Source of the DNA: Sinomonas sp. R1AF57
GTDB lineage: Bacteria; Actinomycetota; Actinomycetes; Actinomycetales; Micrococcaceae
Direction: 5' to 3'
Assembly (NCBI RefSeq): GCF_002224485.1
Contig: NZ_CP022463.1
Coordinates: 3,060,477 to 3,124,476, forward strand
Length of the DNA stretch: 64,000 nt
The translations under genes and the position numbers were made by a program. The notes beneath the pieces are model-generated. The model was not told where the DNA came from. It saw nothing but the letters and a program-made list of their open reading frames with translations, and made no database searches. Below are positions 17,121-26,681 of the stretch, piece by piece. Position 1 is the first letter of the stretch, and the number at the start of each line of letters is the position of its first letter.

Positions 17121-18721
17121 GGTGCGCCCCCTGTCCCGCCCGGGGCGGCTGCTTCGGCACCGGACTGCAGGTTCGCGGCCGCGCGCGCGGCGGCATCGGG
17201 GCCCAGCACGGCGGTGATGTAGCCCGTGCGGTCGAGCATCTCCTGGGCCGACTGCTCGCTGAGCCGGAACAGCGGCCCCGCGAACACGGTCAGGGCCAGG
17301 CCCACGACGACGAGCCCCGCCGTCGCGCCGACCATCGACCGGGGCAGGGTGCGGGCCGCCGCGGGGGCGAGCAGCGCCGGGTCCGGGTTCTCGGCGTCCT
17401 CGGGCCGCCGCCAGAACACGCGGCTCCACACCCGGGCCATCGCGAGCAGCGTCAGCAGGCTCACGACGACGCCCGCGGCGACAAGGACGAGCGCGAGCGG
17501 CGTCCCGAGCTGCACTCCGGCCTGGAGGAGCCCGAGCTTGCCGAGGAACCCCGAGAGCGGCGGGATGCCGGAGAGGTTCATCGCGGGGAGGAAGTACAGC
17601 AGCGCCAGCAGCGGCGAGAGCTTCGCGAGCCCGGCAAGGCGGTCAGTGTTGGAGGACCCGCCGCGGCGTTCGATCAGGCCCGCGACGAGGAACAGCGACG
17701 TCTGGACGGTGATGTGGTGCGCCACGTAGTACACCGCCGCGGCGAGCCCGAGCACCGAGCTCAGGGCCACGCCGAAGACCATGTACCCCATGTGGCTCAC
17801 GAGGGTGAAGGACAGGAGCCGCTTGATGTCCGTCTGCGCGAGGGCGCCCAGGATCCCCACGACCATGGTCGCGAGCGCGACGACCATGAGCGGGACGTTC
17901 AGCGTCTCGCCGGGGAACAGGAGAGTCTCGGTGCGCACGATCGCGTACACGCCCACCTTGGTCAGCAGGCCGGCGAACACGGCGGTGACCGGCGCGGGCG
18001 CGGTCGGGTAGGAGTCGGGGAGCCAGAAGGAGAGCGGGAACACGGCGGCCTTGATCCCGAACCCGACCAGGAGCATGGAGTGCAGGAGCGTCTGCATGCC
18101 CGGGTCGAGGTCGCCCAGCTTCACCGCGAGGTCGGCCATGTTGACCGTGCCCGTGGCGGAGTAGACCATCGCGATCGCGACGAGGAACAGCAGCGAGGAG
18201 ACCACGCTCACGACGACGTAGGTCACCCCCGCGCGGATGCGCGGCCCGGTGCCGCCCATCGTCATGAGCACGTAGCTCGCGGTCAGGAGGATCTCGAACC
18301 CGACGTACAGGTTGAACAGGTCCCCGGCGAGGAAGGCGTTCGAGACGCCCGCGACGAGGATCATGTAGCTCGGGTGGAACACCGAGATCGGCCCGTCCTT
18401 GTCCCCGTCGGCCATGCCCTGGCCCGTGGCGTAGACGAGGACGGCCAGGCTCACCGTGGTCGAGACCACGAGCATGAGCGAGGAGAACTGGTCCACGACC
18501 ATCGTGATGCCGAACGGCGGCGCCCATCCGCCGATCATCACCGCCGCCGTGCCGCCCTCCCACACCGACACCAGGAGCAGCGCCTCGAGCGCGAGCGTCA
18601 GGCTCAGCACCGAGATCGTGACGATCCGCTGGGCGCGCTCCTGCCGCAGCAGGAGGAAGGCCAGAGCGGCCCCGAAGATCGGGAGGGCGACGGCGAGCGG
18701 CGCGAAGCTTGCGATGGTCAC
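17117..18721 (-). CDS. mrpD: Na+/H+ antiporter subunit D (MrpD/MnhD)
   Basis: A 534-residue, about 14-helix protein of the complex I NuoN/NuoM-like family. Key features are LFNLYVGFEILL with the conserved Glu, GIKAAVFPLSFWLPDSYPTAP with the conserved Lys, and AQTDIKRLLSFTLVSHMGYM. It forms a proton path in the Mrp complex. The GTG start at 18721 overlaps the mrpC stop by 4 bases. Confidence 0.92.
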   Translation of the reverse strand: MTIASFAPLAVALPIFGAALAFLLLRQERAQRIVTISVLSLTLALEALLLVSVWEGGTAAVMIGGWAPPFGITMVVDQFSSLMLVVSTTVSLAVLVYATGQGMADGDKDGPISVFHPSYMILVAGVSNAFLAGDLFNLYVGFEILLTASYVLMTMGGTGPRIRAGVTYVVVSVVSSLLFLVAIAMVYSATGTVNMADLAVKLGDLDPGMQTLLHSMLLVGFGIKAAVFPLSFWLPDSYPTAPAPVTAVFAGLLTKVGVYAIVRTETLLFPGETLNVPLMVVALATMVVGILGALAQTDIKRLLSFTLVSHMGYMVFGVALSSVLGLAAAVYYVAHHITVQTSLFLVAGLIERRGGSSNTDRLAGLAKLSPLLALLYFLPAMNLSGIPPLSGFLGKLGLLQAGVQLGTPLALVLVAAGVVVSLLTLLAMARVWSRVFWRRPEDAENPDPALLAPAAARTLPRSMVGATAGLVVVGLALTVFAGPLFRLSEQSAQEMLDRTGYITAVLGPDAAARAAANLQSGAEAAAPGGTGGAP

Positions 18722-19257
18722 TCGCGCTCCCCCTCCTTGCGCATGGCCGAGTGGACCTGGGCGGGCTCGGAGTGGTCGCCGTGGCGGCGGGGGTCCGGCG
18801 TCGCGAGCGCCACCTGGTCCGCGGCCGCGGCCTCCTCGGGGCTCACGAACTCGGACAGGTCCTCGGGGACGTCCGCGTCGTCCTCGGCGTCCCAGCTGGA
18901 CTGGGCGGCCACGCGGCGGTCCTCGATGTCGTCGGGGACCACGTCGAGCCGGCCCAGCTGCCACGTGCGGTAGATGAGGGCGAGCATGAAGGCCGTGACC
19001 GCGAAGGAGATGACGATCGAGGTCAGGATGAGTGCCTGCGGGAGCGGGTCGTTGTATTCGGCGGGGTCGGTCCCCTTGGAGAAGAACGGCGCGAGGCCGG
19101 CACTGCCGCCTGAGGCGAGCAGGAGCACGTTCGCTCCGTTGGTCAGGAGCATGAGGCCGAGGAGCACCCTCGTGAGGGAGCGCTCGAGGAGGAGGTAGAT
19201 CCCGGTGGCGAAGAGCAGCCCGGCCAGGATCAGGAGGGTCAGGTTGGCCGTCATCAC
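18718..19257 (-). CDS. mrpC: Na+/H+ antiporter subunit C (MrpC/MnhC)
   Basis: A 179-residue NuoK-like subunit with three helices (about residues 1-25, 28-50 and 75-97; LPQALILTSIVISFAVTAF). It carries an extra acidic C-terminal extension of about 70 residues beyond the usual 110-115. Start GTG 19257 or the adjacent ATG 19254; the former overlaps the mrpA stop. Confidence 0.9.
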   Translation of the reverse strand: MMTANLTLLILAGLLFATGIYLLLERSLTRVLLGLMLLTNGANVLLLASGGSAGLAPFFSKGTDPAEYNDPLPQALILTSIVISFAVTAFMLALIYRTWQLGRLDVVPDDIEDRRVAAQSSWDAEDDADVPEDLSEFVSPEEAAAADQVALATPDPRRHGDHSEPAQVHSAMRKEGERE

Positions 19258-22200
19258 TGGTCCGTTCCGTTCTGCTCGGGGCCTTCAGGTGCGCCGGGGC
19301 GGCGGGGCCCGAACGGGGCCGCCATGAGCGGTGCCTCGCGCTCGGCACGCTTCGCGGCGGCCTTGGACTCGCGGCGCTGGTCCTCGTCGATCTGCTCGTC
19401 CACCCTGCCGCCGAGCGACCGCAGGACGTCCACGACGAGGCCCACGACGACGAGGTAGACGCCGATGTCGAAGATCGTGGACGTCACGAACTTCACGTCC
19501 CCGAACACGGGGAGCCACAGCTCGATGATGGCGCTCTGGAAGACCTGGCCGCCGAAGGCCAGCGGCACAGCGCCGGAGAGCGCGGCGGTTGCGAGGCCCG
19601 TGCCCAGGATCGCACCGGGGCTCGCCGAGGCGGCCTCGCGCAGCTCGAACCGGCCGCCCGCGAGGTAGCGGACGGTGAGAGCGAGGCCCGCGAGCAGGCC
19701 GCCCGCGAAGCCGCCGCCCGGGAAGTTGTGGCCCGCGAGCAGCAGGTACACGGACACGATGACCATGCTGTGGAACACGAGCCGGGTGACGACCTCGAAG
19801 ATGATGGAGCGGCGCTCGGGCGCGAGCGTGCGCCCCGCCACGAGCCAGGCATCCCGGGCCAGGGTCGCGAACGTGCGCGCGACGGAGAGCTCGGCGGCGT
19901 CGCGCGAGAGGGCCTCGACGCCCCGAACCCGGCCCACGCTGCCGGTCTCGACGGAATCGACCGACCCGAGGTCGCGGTGCCGCAGCCGGACGAAGATGAG
20001 GCTCGCGATGCCGGTCGCCGCGAGCGCGAGGACGGAGATCTCGCCGAACGTGTCCCACGCGCGGATGTCCACGAGCGTCACGTTGACGACATTCAGGCCG
20101 CCGCCGCCCGAGTACGCCAGCTCGGGGAATCCGAGCGAGACAGGCGTGGCCGTCCGCGCGGCCATCGCCGCGAGCCCCGCGAGGACCGCCGCGCTGCCGA
20201 ACGCGAGGGCAACGACGATCCGCACCGCCCGGTAGCGCCCGCCCGTGCGGTCACGCAGCTGCGGCGGGAGCCGGCGCATGCCGAGGATGAACGCGACGAG
20301 CACGATCGTCTCGACGAGCATCTGGGTCAGGGCGAGGTCCGGGGCGCCCTGGAGCGCGAACAGCAGTGCGATCCCGTATCCGGTGATGGAGACCATGAGG
20401 ACGGCGAGGAAGCGCTTGTTTGCCCGGACGGCCGCGAGCGCGCCCACCGCGACGGCGAGGGCGATCACGGGCTGGAGCGGGGACTTCGGGTCCAGCAGGA
20501 CCATCTGCCCCTGACCGGGCATCCTCACGGTGCCGGTGAGCAGCACCGCGAACGGCACGGCTGCGGCGACGGCGAGGATGACGGCGAGGTAGAAGTACAG
20601 CGAACCGCGCTGCGTGCGGCCGGTCACCCAGATCGCGGCGTCGTCCAGGGCCCCGATGATGGAGCGGTAGGACCGCTCCGCGTCGACGGGCGGGCCGAGC
20701 AACTCCTGCGCCCGGGCCACGGCCGACCGGGCGGCGAACAGGACCGCGCCCACGAGCCAGGACACCGCGGAGAGCGCGAGGGGAAGCCCGAGTCCGTGGA
20801 AAACCGCGAGGTGCGGGACGGCACCCGCCGAAGCGCCGCCGTCGTGCGCGCCCGCGCCGAGGGCGACCTGCTCCGCGTAGGGGCCCGCCCACGCGTCCAC
20901 GGGCGCGGGCCACACGCCGTAGGCGAGCCCGGCCACCGCGAGCACCGCCGGCGAGGCGACGAAGAGCGGGGTGATCGGCGTGAAGGGGATGTCCTCGACC
21001 CCGGGCTTGCGCGCGAAGGCCCCCCACACGAACCGCGCGCTGTAGGCGACCGTGAGCGCCGAGCCGGCCACGGCGCCCGCGAGCACGACGCCGGCCCAGG
21101 CGCCTCCCACGGGGGCGTGCGCGAACGCCTCGAGCACCGCCTCCTTGGCGACGAAGCCGCCGAACAGGGGCAGCCCCGCCATGGAGGCGGCGGCGAGGGC
21201 GGCCGTCCAGCCCAGCGCGCGCGAGCGCCGGAAGACGCCGGAGAGGCGCCGGAGGTCGCGGGTCCCGGTCTGGTGGTCGATGATGCCGACCACGAGGAAC
21301 AGGGCGGCCTTGAAGAGGGCGTGCGCGACGACCATCGCGAGGCCCGCGAGCGCCGACTCGGGGGTGCCGAGGCCCACGACGGCCACGAGGAACCCCAACT
21401 GGCTCACGGTGCCGAACGCGAGGATGAGCTTGATGTCGGTCTGGCGCAGGGCGCGGTAGCCGCCCAGGACCATCGTCGCGATGCCGAATCCGAGGACCAC
21501 CGGGAGCCAGAAGTCTGTGCCGGCGAGCCCCGGCGCGAAGCGCGCCACGAGGTAGACGCCGGCCTTGACCATCGCGGCGGCATGCAGGTACGCCGAGACG
21601 GGGGTCGGGGCCGCCATCGCGGCGGGCAGCCAGAAGTGGAACGGGATGAGGGCCGACTTGCTCAAGGCCCCGACAAGGGCCAGCAGCGCGCCGACCGCTA
21701 CCGGGGCCGCCGTCACAGGCTGGGCGGCGAGCTCCGGAGCGCGCTCGAGGATCGTGGAGATGCGGTACGTCCCGGCGCTCTCGCCCAGCAGGATGAAGCC
21801 GACGAGCATCGCGAGGCCGCCGGCCGTCGTGACTATGAGTGCCTGCAGGGCCGATCGGCGCGCTGCGAGGCGGGTGCTCGCGTACCCGATGAGCAGGTAC
21901 GACAGGACGGTCGTCAGCTCCCAGAAGACGAAGAGGGCGATGAGGTCGTCCGCGGTGACCAGCCCGAACATCGCGCCCGCGAACGCGAGCATCTGGCCGC
22001 CGAAGCCGCCCAGGCCGGCGTCGCCCGGCTTGAAGTAGCGGGAGCAGTAGAGGAGTACCAGCGCGCCGACGCCGAGGATGAGCAGGGACATCGTCCACGC
22101 GAGCGGGTCCAGCCGGAGGGCTATCTCGACGCCGAGCTCGGGGATGAACGGCCACGTCTCGCTGATGCCCGAGGAGTACGCCGCCGGGTACTGGAAGGCG

Positions 22201-22322
22201 AGCCACACGAGCGACCCGGCCGGCACCGCGGCCAGTGCGAAGAACGAGCCGCGGCCCCACCGCCGGAAGATCCACGGCGCGCCGATCGCCACCGCGAAAT
22301 GCAGGGCGAGGACTGGCAGCAC
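19254..22322 (-). CDS. mrpA: Na+/H+ antiporter subunit A fused to subunit B (MrpAB)
   Basis: A 1022-residue membrane protein. The N-terminal half is NuoL-like: FWELTTVLSYLLIGY, SALIPFHFWLPAAMAAPTPVSAYLH and RQTDIKLILAFGTVSQLGFL. A DUF4040/MbhD-like part (MLVETIVLVAFILGMRRLPP) follows, and the C-terminus is MnhB-like (HNFPGGGFAGGLLAGLA). The absence of a separate mrpB gene agrees with the fusion. First gene of an operon of six whose neighbours overlap by 4 bases; GTG start at 22322. The complex supports Na+ and alkali tolerance. Confidence 0.93.
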   Translation of the reverse strand: MLPVLALHFAVAIGAPWIFRRWGRGSFFALAAVPAGSLVWLAFQYPAAYSSGISETWPFIPELGVEIALRLDPLAWTMSLLILGVGALVLLYCSRYFKPGDAGLGGFGGQMLAFAGAMFGLVTADDLIALFVFWELTTVLSYLLIGYASTRLAARRSALQALIVTTAGGLAMLVGFILLGESAGTYRISTILERAPELAAQPVTAAPVAVGALLALVGALSKSALIPFHFWLPAAMAAPTPVSAYLHAAAMVKAGVYLVARFAPGLAGTDFWLPVVLGFGIATMVLGGYRALRQTDIKLILAFGTVSQLGFLVAVVGLGTPESALAGLAMVVAHALFKAALFLVVGIIDHQTGTRDLRRLSGVFRRSRALGWTAALAAASMAGLPLFGGFVAKEAVLEAFAHAPVGGAWAGVVLAGAVAGSALTVAYSARFVWGAFARKPGVEDIPFTPITPLFVASPAVLAVAGLAYGVWPAPVDAWAGPYAEQVALGAGAHDGGASAGAVPHLAVFHGLGLPLALSAVSWLVGAVLFAARSAVARAQELLGPPVDAERSYRSIIGALDDAAIWVTGRTQRGSLYFYLAVILAVAAAVPFAVLLTGTVRMPGQGQMVLLDPKSPLQPVIALAVAVGALAAVRANKRFLAVLMVSITGYGIALLFALQGAPDLALTQMLVETIVLVAFILGMRRLPPQLRDRTGGRYRAVRIVVALAFGSAAVLAGLAAMAARTATPVSLGFPELAYSGGGGLNVVNVTLVDIRAWDTFGEISVLALAATGIASLIFVRLRHRDLGSVDSVETGSVGRVRGVEALSRDAAELSVARTFATLARDAWLVAGRTLAPERRSIIFEVVTRLVFHSMVIVSVYLLLAGHNFPGGGFAGGLLAGLALTVRYLAGGRFELREAASASPGAILGTGLATAALSGAVPLAFGGQVFQSAIIELWLPVFGDVKFVTSTIFDIGVYLVVVGLVVDVLRSLGGRVDEQIDEDQRRESKAAAKRAEREAPLMAAPFGPRRPGAPEGPEQNGTDQ

Positions 22323-22372
22323 GGGTCGACTCCGCTCACTAGAAGTTCAGTTGTCTCAGCTTTGGGTGCGGC

Positions 22373-22402
22373 GGCACATCAGTTGGGGGCACATCAGTTG
22401 GG
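22373..22402. repeat. Perfect tandem 15-bp repeat upstream of mrpA
   Basis: GGCACATCAGTTGGG occurs twice head to tail in the 119-bp gap between the mrp operon and the divergent MFS gene. It may be a regulator site for either gene. Confidence 0.7.
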
Positions 22403-22428
22403 TTCAGTCCCAGCAGTCTATCAACCGC

Positions 22429-22434
22429 TAGAGT
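22429..22434 (+). promoter_or_regulatory. -10 box TAGAGT, leaderless MFS gene
   Basis: TAGAGT ends 7 bases before ATG 22442; no ribosome site is visible. Confidence 0.6.
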
Positions 22435-22441
22435 GCGGTGT

Positions 22442-23818
22442 ATGACGTCCGGGGTCTCCGAACTCTCCCGCCATACCGCTCCCCTGCGGCGCCGCCAGGT
22501 CGTGGCATGGGCGGCCTGGGACTGGGGCTCGGCAGCCTTCAACGCGGTGATGACCACGTTCGTGTTCACCGTCTACCTGACCTCGAAGGCGTTCGGCTCC
22601 GAGGACCACGCCTCCTCGGTCCTGGGCGCGGCGCTCGGGATCGCAGGGCTCGCGATCGCGCTGCTCGCGCCCGTCACAGGGCAGAGGTCGGACTCGGGGG
22701 GCCGGCGCAGGCTCTGGCTCGGGGTCAACACCGGAGTCGTGGCCGTCCTCACCGGGGCCTGCTTCTTCGTCTACCCGCGCCCGGAGCTGCTCGTCCTCGG
22801 CGCGTCCTTCATCGCCGCGGGGCACGTATTCAGCGAGTTCGCGGGGGTGAACTACAACGCGATGCTCGACCAGATCGCGACACCCAGGACCATCGGCAAG
22901 GTTTCCGGCTTCGGATGGGCCGCCGGGTACCTCGGCGGCATCGTGGCCCTGCTGCTCGTGCTCGTCCTCTTCGTCCAGCCCGCGTTCGCCTGGTTCGGCG
23001 CGTCGACCGAGGAGTCCCTGAACATCCGCCTCGTCGCGGTGTTCTCGATGCTGTGGATCATCGTGTTCTCGCTGCCGGTGCTGTTCGCCGTGCCCGAGGT
23101 GGCGCGCCGGCGCCAGGCGCGGCTCGGGTTCTTCGCCTCCTATGCGCTCCTGTGGAGGCGCATCCGGGCCATCTGGGCCACGAGCCCGCACACCATCTAC
23201 TTCCTCCTCGCCTCCGCCGTGTTCCGGGACGGGCTCGCGGCGGTGTTCACCTTCGGCGGGGTCATCGCGGCCGGTACCTTCGGGTTCTCGCTGAGCCAGG
23301 TGATCTTCTTCGCGATCTTCGGCAACGTGGTCGCGGCGGCGGGCGCCGTCCTGGGCGGGGTGCTCGACGACGTGGTCGGCCCCAAGCGCGTCATCGTGGG
23401 CTCACTCGTGGGGCTGCTCGTCGCCGCCGGGGCCATCCTGTCCCTGGGGAACGAGACCCATTCCCTGGGAGGCATGGAGTGGAACGGGGCCCTCACCTTC
23501 TGGGTCTTCGGACTGCTCCTGTGCCTCTTCGTGGGACCGGCCCAGTCCTCGGCCCGCGCCTACCTGGCCCGGCTGGCGCCGGACGGCGAGGCCGGGGAAC
23601 TGTTCGGCCTCTATGCCACGACCGGCCGGGCCGTCAGCTTCCTCGCCCCCTCCCTCTTCAGCCTCAGCATCGCGATCGCGGCGCCGCTCGTCGCCCCCGG
23701 CCAGGCGCAGCGCTGGGGGATCGTGGGGATCATGGCCGTGCTGCTCGCGGGCCTCCTGGTCCTGCTGCCAGTCAAGCCCCCGGCAAAGGTCGCGACGGCC
23801 GTCGTCCCCGCCGCCTGA
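22442..23818 (+). CDS. MFS transporter, UMF1 (Atg22-like) family
   Basis: A 458-residue, 12-helix transporter. VVAWAAWDWGSAAFNAVMTTFVF and the following APVTGQRSD loop match bacterial UMF1-family MFS proteins; a second conserved block is FVGPAQSSARAYLARLAPDGE. Substrate unknown. It diverges from mrpA and is followed by a 31-bp repeat array. Start at ATG 22442 supported by a leaderless -10 box; the alternative 22433 adds three residues. Confidence 0.88.
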   Translation: MTSGVSELSRHTAPLRRRQVVAWAAWDWGSAAFNAVMTTFVFTVYLTSKAFGSEDHASSVLGAALGIAGLAIALLAPVTGQRSDSGGRRRLWLGVNTGVVAVLTGACFFVYPRPELLVLGASFIAAGHVFSEFAGVNYNAMLDQIATPRTIGKVSGFGWAAGYLGGIVALLLVLVLFVQPAFAWFGASTEESLNIRLVAVFSMLWIIVFSLPVLFAVPEVARRRQARLGFFASYALLWRRIRAIWATSPHTIYFLLASAVFRDGLAAVFTFGGVIAAGTFGFSLSQVIFFAIFGNVVAAAGAVLGGVLDDVVGPKRVIVGSLVGLLVAAGAILSLGNETHSLGGMEWNGALTFWVFGLLLCLFVGPAQSSARAYLARLAPDGEAGELFGLYATTGRAVSFLAPSLFSLSIAIAAPLVAPGQAQRWGIVGIMAVLLAGLLVLLPVKPPAKVATAVVPAA

Positions 23819-23823
23819 TCCGT

Positions 23824-24020
23824 CTCGGGTACACCAAAACACCCCCACCCCCATCTCAGGTACACCAAAGGCCCTCCACCTCCATCTCGGGTACGCACGA
23901 CGCCGCGCGGGTCGGCGGCGCGCGCCGCTCACCCGGCGTCGTGCGTACCCGAAACCGGCAGGGCTTGAATTTGGCGTACCCGAAACCGCCTGGGCTTGAA
24001 TCTGGCGTACCCGAAATGGT
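23824..24020. repeat. Inverted array of six 31-bp CGGGTAC/GTACCCG units
   Basis: CGGGTAC (once CAGGTAC) recurs at 23826, 23857 and 23888, exactly 31 bases apart; GTACCCG recurs at 23945, 23976 and 24007, again 31 apart. The two halves are inverted around a perfect 19-bp palindrome (23887-23905 with 23934-23952) with a GC-rich centre. It fills the gap between the MFS and khtT-like genes and could act as terminator or protein-binding element. Confidence 0.75.
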
Positions 24021-24078
24021 GTGGGGGCGGGAGGCGGCGGACCCGGCTCGCGCAGCCCGTGGCCGCAGCCCAACAGAC

Positions 24079-24084
24079 TAGAGT
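24079..24084 (+). promoter_or_regulatory. -10 box TAGAGT, leaderless khtT-like gene
   Basis: TAGAGT ends 6 bases before ATG 24091; no ribosome site. Confidence 0.6.
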
Positions 24085-24090
24085 TGTCCC

Positions 24091-24573
24091 ATGAACGTTG
24101 ACGAGACCGACCTCCCGGGGTTCGGGGTCCGCAAGGACTTCATGACCCAGTCTGGTCGGCGGATCGGGGTCGTGACGCACCGCGACGGCGAGACCGAGCT
24201 CATCATCTCCGACTGGGACGACCCTGACACCTGCCAGGCCTCGATCCCCCTCACCGGCGACGAGGCGACGACGCTCGGCAACCTGCTCGGCGGCCAGCGC
24301 ATCGTCATGCAGCTGACCGAGGAGCACCGCGAGGTGCCCGGCATCACGACCCGCCAGTTCCACATCTCCGCCGACTCGCCCTTCCGGGACCAGCCCATGG
24401 GCAAGGCCGCGATCCGCACCCGGACGAGCGTCTCGATCGTGGCGATCATGCGCGAAGGAGAGGTGCTCGCCTCGCCGGCGCCCGACGTCGTCCTCCGCAC
24501 CGGCGATCTCATCGTGGCCGTGGGCACGCAGGAGGGACTCGACCAGACGGCCAAGATCCTCCGCAACGGCTGA
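24091..24573 (+). CDS. TrkA-C domain regulatory subunit of a K+/H+ antiporter (KhtT-like)
   Basis: A 160-residue cytosolic protein. The N-terminal part is KhtT-like (LPGFGVRKDFMTQSGRRIGV) and the C-terminal about 75 residues are an RCK-C/TrkA-C domain (SVSIVAIMREGEVLASPAPD). In Bacillus KhtT gates the antiporter KhtU and senses cyclic di-AMP. It is followed after 6 bases by the antiporter gene, so the pair forms an operon. Confidence 0.85.
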   Translation: MNVDETDLPGFGVRKDFMTQSGRRIGVVTHRDGETELIISDWDDPDTCQASIPLTGDEATTLGNLLGGQRIVMQLTEEHREVPGITTRQFHISADSPFRDQPMGKAAIRTRTSVSIVAIMREGEVLASPAPDVVLRTGDLIVAVGTQEGLDQTAKILRNG

Positions 24574-24579
24574 CCCGCG

Positions 24580-25776
24580 ATGGACCGCCTCGCGCTGACC
24601 CTCATCGAGCTGGGGGCGGTGGTGTTCGCCCTCGGGCTCCTGGCCCGTCTGGCCGGGAGGATCGGCATGTCCCCGATCCCGCTCTACCTCGTGGGCGGGC
24701 TGCTGTTCGGCGCGGGCGGTGTCGTGGACCTGGGAGGCGTGCGGGACTTCGCGCACCTTTCCGGCGAGATCGGTGTCATCCTCCTCCTGCTTATGCTCGG
24801 ACTGGAATACACGGCGCAGGAGCTCGTGACCGGGCTGCGGCGGTCGTGGCAGGCCGGCGTCATGGACCTCGTCCTGAACTTCCTCCCGGGAGTGGGGGTG
24901 GCGCTCCTGCTCGGCTGGGGTGGGGTCGGGGCGCTCGTCATGGGAGGTGTGACGTATATATCGTCCTCGGGAATCGTCGCCAAGGTCATCACGGATCTGG
25001 GGCGGCTCGGCAACCGCGAGACCCCGACCATCCTCGCGATCCTCGTGTTCGAGGACCTCGCGATGGCCCTCTACCTGCCGATCCTCACCGCCGTGCTCGC
25101 GGGGGTCAGCTTCCTCGGGGGGCTGCAGACCGTGGGCATCTCGCTCGTGGTCGTGACCCTCGTGCTGCTGATCGCGCTCCGGCACGGGCACCACGTTTCC
25201 AAGGCCGTGCACAGCGAGAACTCGGAGGTGTTCCTCCTGAACGTGCTCGGCCTTGCGCTCCTCGTGGCCGGGGTCGCCTCGGCGCTGCAGGTCTCGGCAG
25301 CGGTGGGGGCGTTCATGCTCGGCATCGCCATCTCGGGCACGACGGCGCACAACGCCTCCCGCGTCCTCGAACCGCTGCGGGACCTCTTCGCGGCGATCTT
25401 CTTCGTCGCGTTCGGCCTGAACACAGACCCCGCGACCATCTCGCCAGTCCTCGGCTGGGCGCTCATCCTCGCGGTGGTGACCGCGGTGACCAAGGTGGCC
25501 ACCGGCTGGTGGGCCGCCGCCCGCGCCGGAGTGGCCGTGCCCGGCCGCGCGCGCGCCGGCGCTGCCCTCATCGCACGCGGGGAGTTCTCAATCGTCATCG
25601 CCGGTCTCGCCGTCGCCTCGGGAGCAGTCAACGACGAGCTCGCCGCCCTGGCCACTGCCTATGTCCTGCTGATGGCCGTCATGGGCCCGCTCGCAGCGCG
25701 GTTCGTCGAGCCGATGGTGCGGGCTTTCCGCAGCCCGCGCGGCCGCAGGCCTGCCCAGGCGAAGGTCCCCTTCTGA
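24580..25776 (+). CDS. CPA2-family K+/H+ antiporter (KhtU-like)
   Basis: A 398-residue membrane antiporter with about 12 helices. LMLGLEYTAQEL, GVTYISSSGIVAKVI and LARGEFSIVI-type segments (here LIARGEFSIVIAGLA) are typical of CPA2 exchangers such as KhtU and KefB; unlike KefB it lacks its own C-terminal RCK domain, which the preceding gene provides. It likely ejects K+ for proton uptake. Together with mrp this part of the window is rich in cation-homeostasis genes. Confidence 0.88.
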   Translation: MDRLALTLIELGAVVFALGLLARLAGRIGMSPIPLYLVGGLLFGAGGVVDLGGVRDFAHLSGEIGVILLLLMLGLEYTAQELVTGLRRSWQAGVMDLVLNFLPGVGVALLLGWGGVGALVMGGVTYISSSGIVAKVITDLGRLGNRETPTILAILVFEDLAMALYLPILTAVLAGVSFLGGLQTVGISLVVVTLVLLIALRHGHHVSKAVHSENSEVFLLNVLGLALLVAGVASALQVSAAVGAFMLGIAISGTTAHNASRVLEPLRDLFAAIFFVAFGLNTDPATISPVLGWALILAVVTAVTKVATGWWAAARAGVAVPGRARAGAALIARGEFSIVIAGLAVASGAVNDELAALATAYVLLMAVMGPLAARFVEPMVRAFRSPRGRRPAQAKVPF

Positions 25777-25848
25777 GGCGAGCACGCGGCGTCGAGCTTA
25801 AACGGCCCGGCAACCCGGGCGAAACAGGCCTCAGCTTGGATGGGTGCC

Positions 25849-26679
25849 ATGAGCACCTTCACGCACACTCCCCCGCCATCGGAGCTGGCCTGCGAGGTCT
25901 GCGGCCGCTTCCCCGAGCCGACCAAGCTGCGGCTCACCCTCGCCAATGTCGCCGCGATGCTGCCGATCGAGCTCGCGGTGCACGCCGCGGTCGTGGGGAC
26001 GGGGTGGCCGCTCCTGCTCAAGGTCGCACTGCTCGCTGTGACTGCGACGGCGCTCGTCATCTGGGTCGCCGAGCCCGGCGCGCGCCGGCTGTTCCGCTCG
26101 TGGCTGCACGCACCGGCCTTGCGGAGACGCCGGCAGCTGGACCTCGCGCCCGCCCTGTGGCGGGCCCGCACCACCCTGCCTGATACCCCGGGCGCGCTCG
26201 AGCACCTCACGCACGAGCTCGCCCGGCTCGGGGTGAACATCCTCGGGATCCAGGCGCAGCCGGTGCGCAGCGGCGTGGTGGACGAGCTGGTGCTCTCCGC
26301 GCCCGGCGGCCTCAGCGATCAGGACCTCCTGCACGCGATCGGCGATGGCGGCGGGGCGGCCGCCCGAGTCTGGCCGACGACGCCGCTGGCCCTCGCCGAC
26401 GGGCCGACCCGCGCGCTCGCCCTCGCGGCGAGAGTCGCTGCGGCCCCGGCCGAGCTGCCGTACGCGGCGGCCGAGCTGCTGTCCGCGCGGCGTGTGCCGG
26501 CCGACCGGGCGGTACCGGACGAGTGGCACGCCACGGGCACCGTCCTGAAGATCCCGACGCCGTGGGACGCGCCGCTCGTGCTGATCCGGCCCGGCATGCC
26601 GTTCACCCCTGCAGAGGCCGCGCGGGCGAGCCGCCTCGCGGAGCTCGCCGAGGTCGTGGAACGCCAGCGGGCCACGTGA
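25849..26679 (+). CDS. ACT-domain membrane protein of unknown function
   Basis: A 276-residue protein. An N-terminal CEVCGRFPEP segment holds a CxxC pair, two hydrophobic helices span about residues 28-72, and an ACT-like ligand domain covers about residues 105-175 (RTTLPDTPGALEHLTHELARLGVNILGIQ). The rest is unassigned. Proteins with ACT domains usually bind amino acids. Start ATG 25849 rather than 25840; the difference is three residues. It is convergent with lutC, with a 21-bp array between. Confidence 0.75.
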   Translation: MSTFTHTPPPSELACEVCGRFPEPTKLRLTLANVAAMLPIELAVHAAVVGTGWPLLLKVALLAVTATALVIWVAEPGARRLFRSWLHAPALRRRRQLDLAPALWRARTTLPDTPGALEHLTHELARLGVNILGIQAQPVRSGVVDELVLSAPGGLSDQDLLHAIGDGGGAAARVWPTTPLALADGPTRALALAARVAAAPAELPYAAAELLSARRVPADRAVPDEWHATGTVLKIPTPWDAPLVLIRPGMPFTPAEAARASRLAELAEVVERQRAT

Positions 26680-26681
26680 GC

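Noticed and set aside
23824..24020. Possible insertion sequence ends (inverted repeats)
   Set aside because: No transposase lies between or beside the repeats, and the element is an internally repeated array with no target duplication visible.
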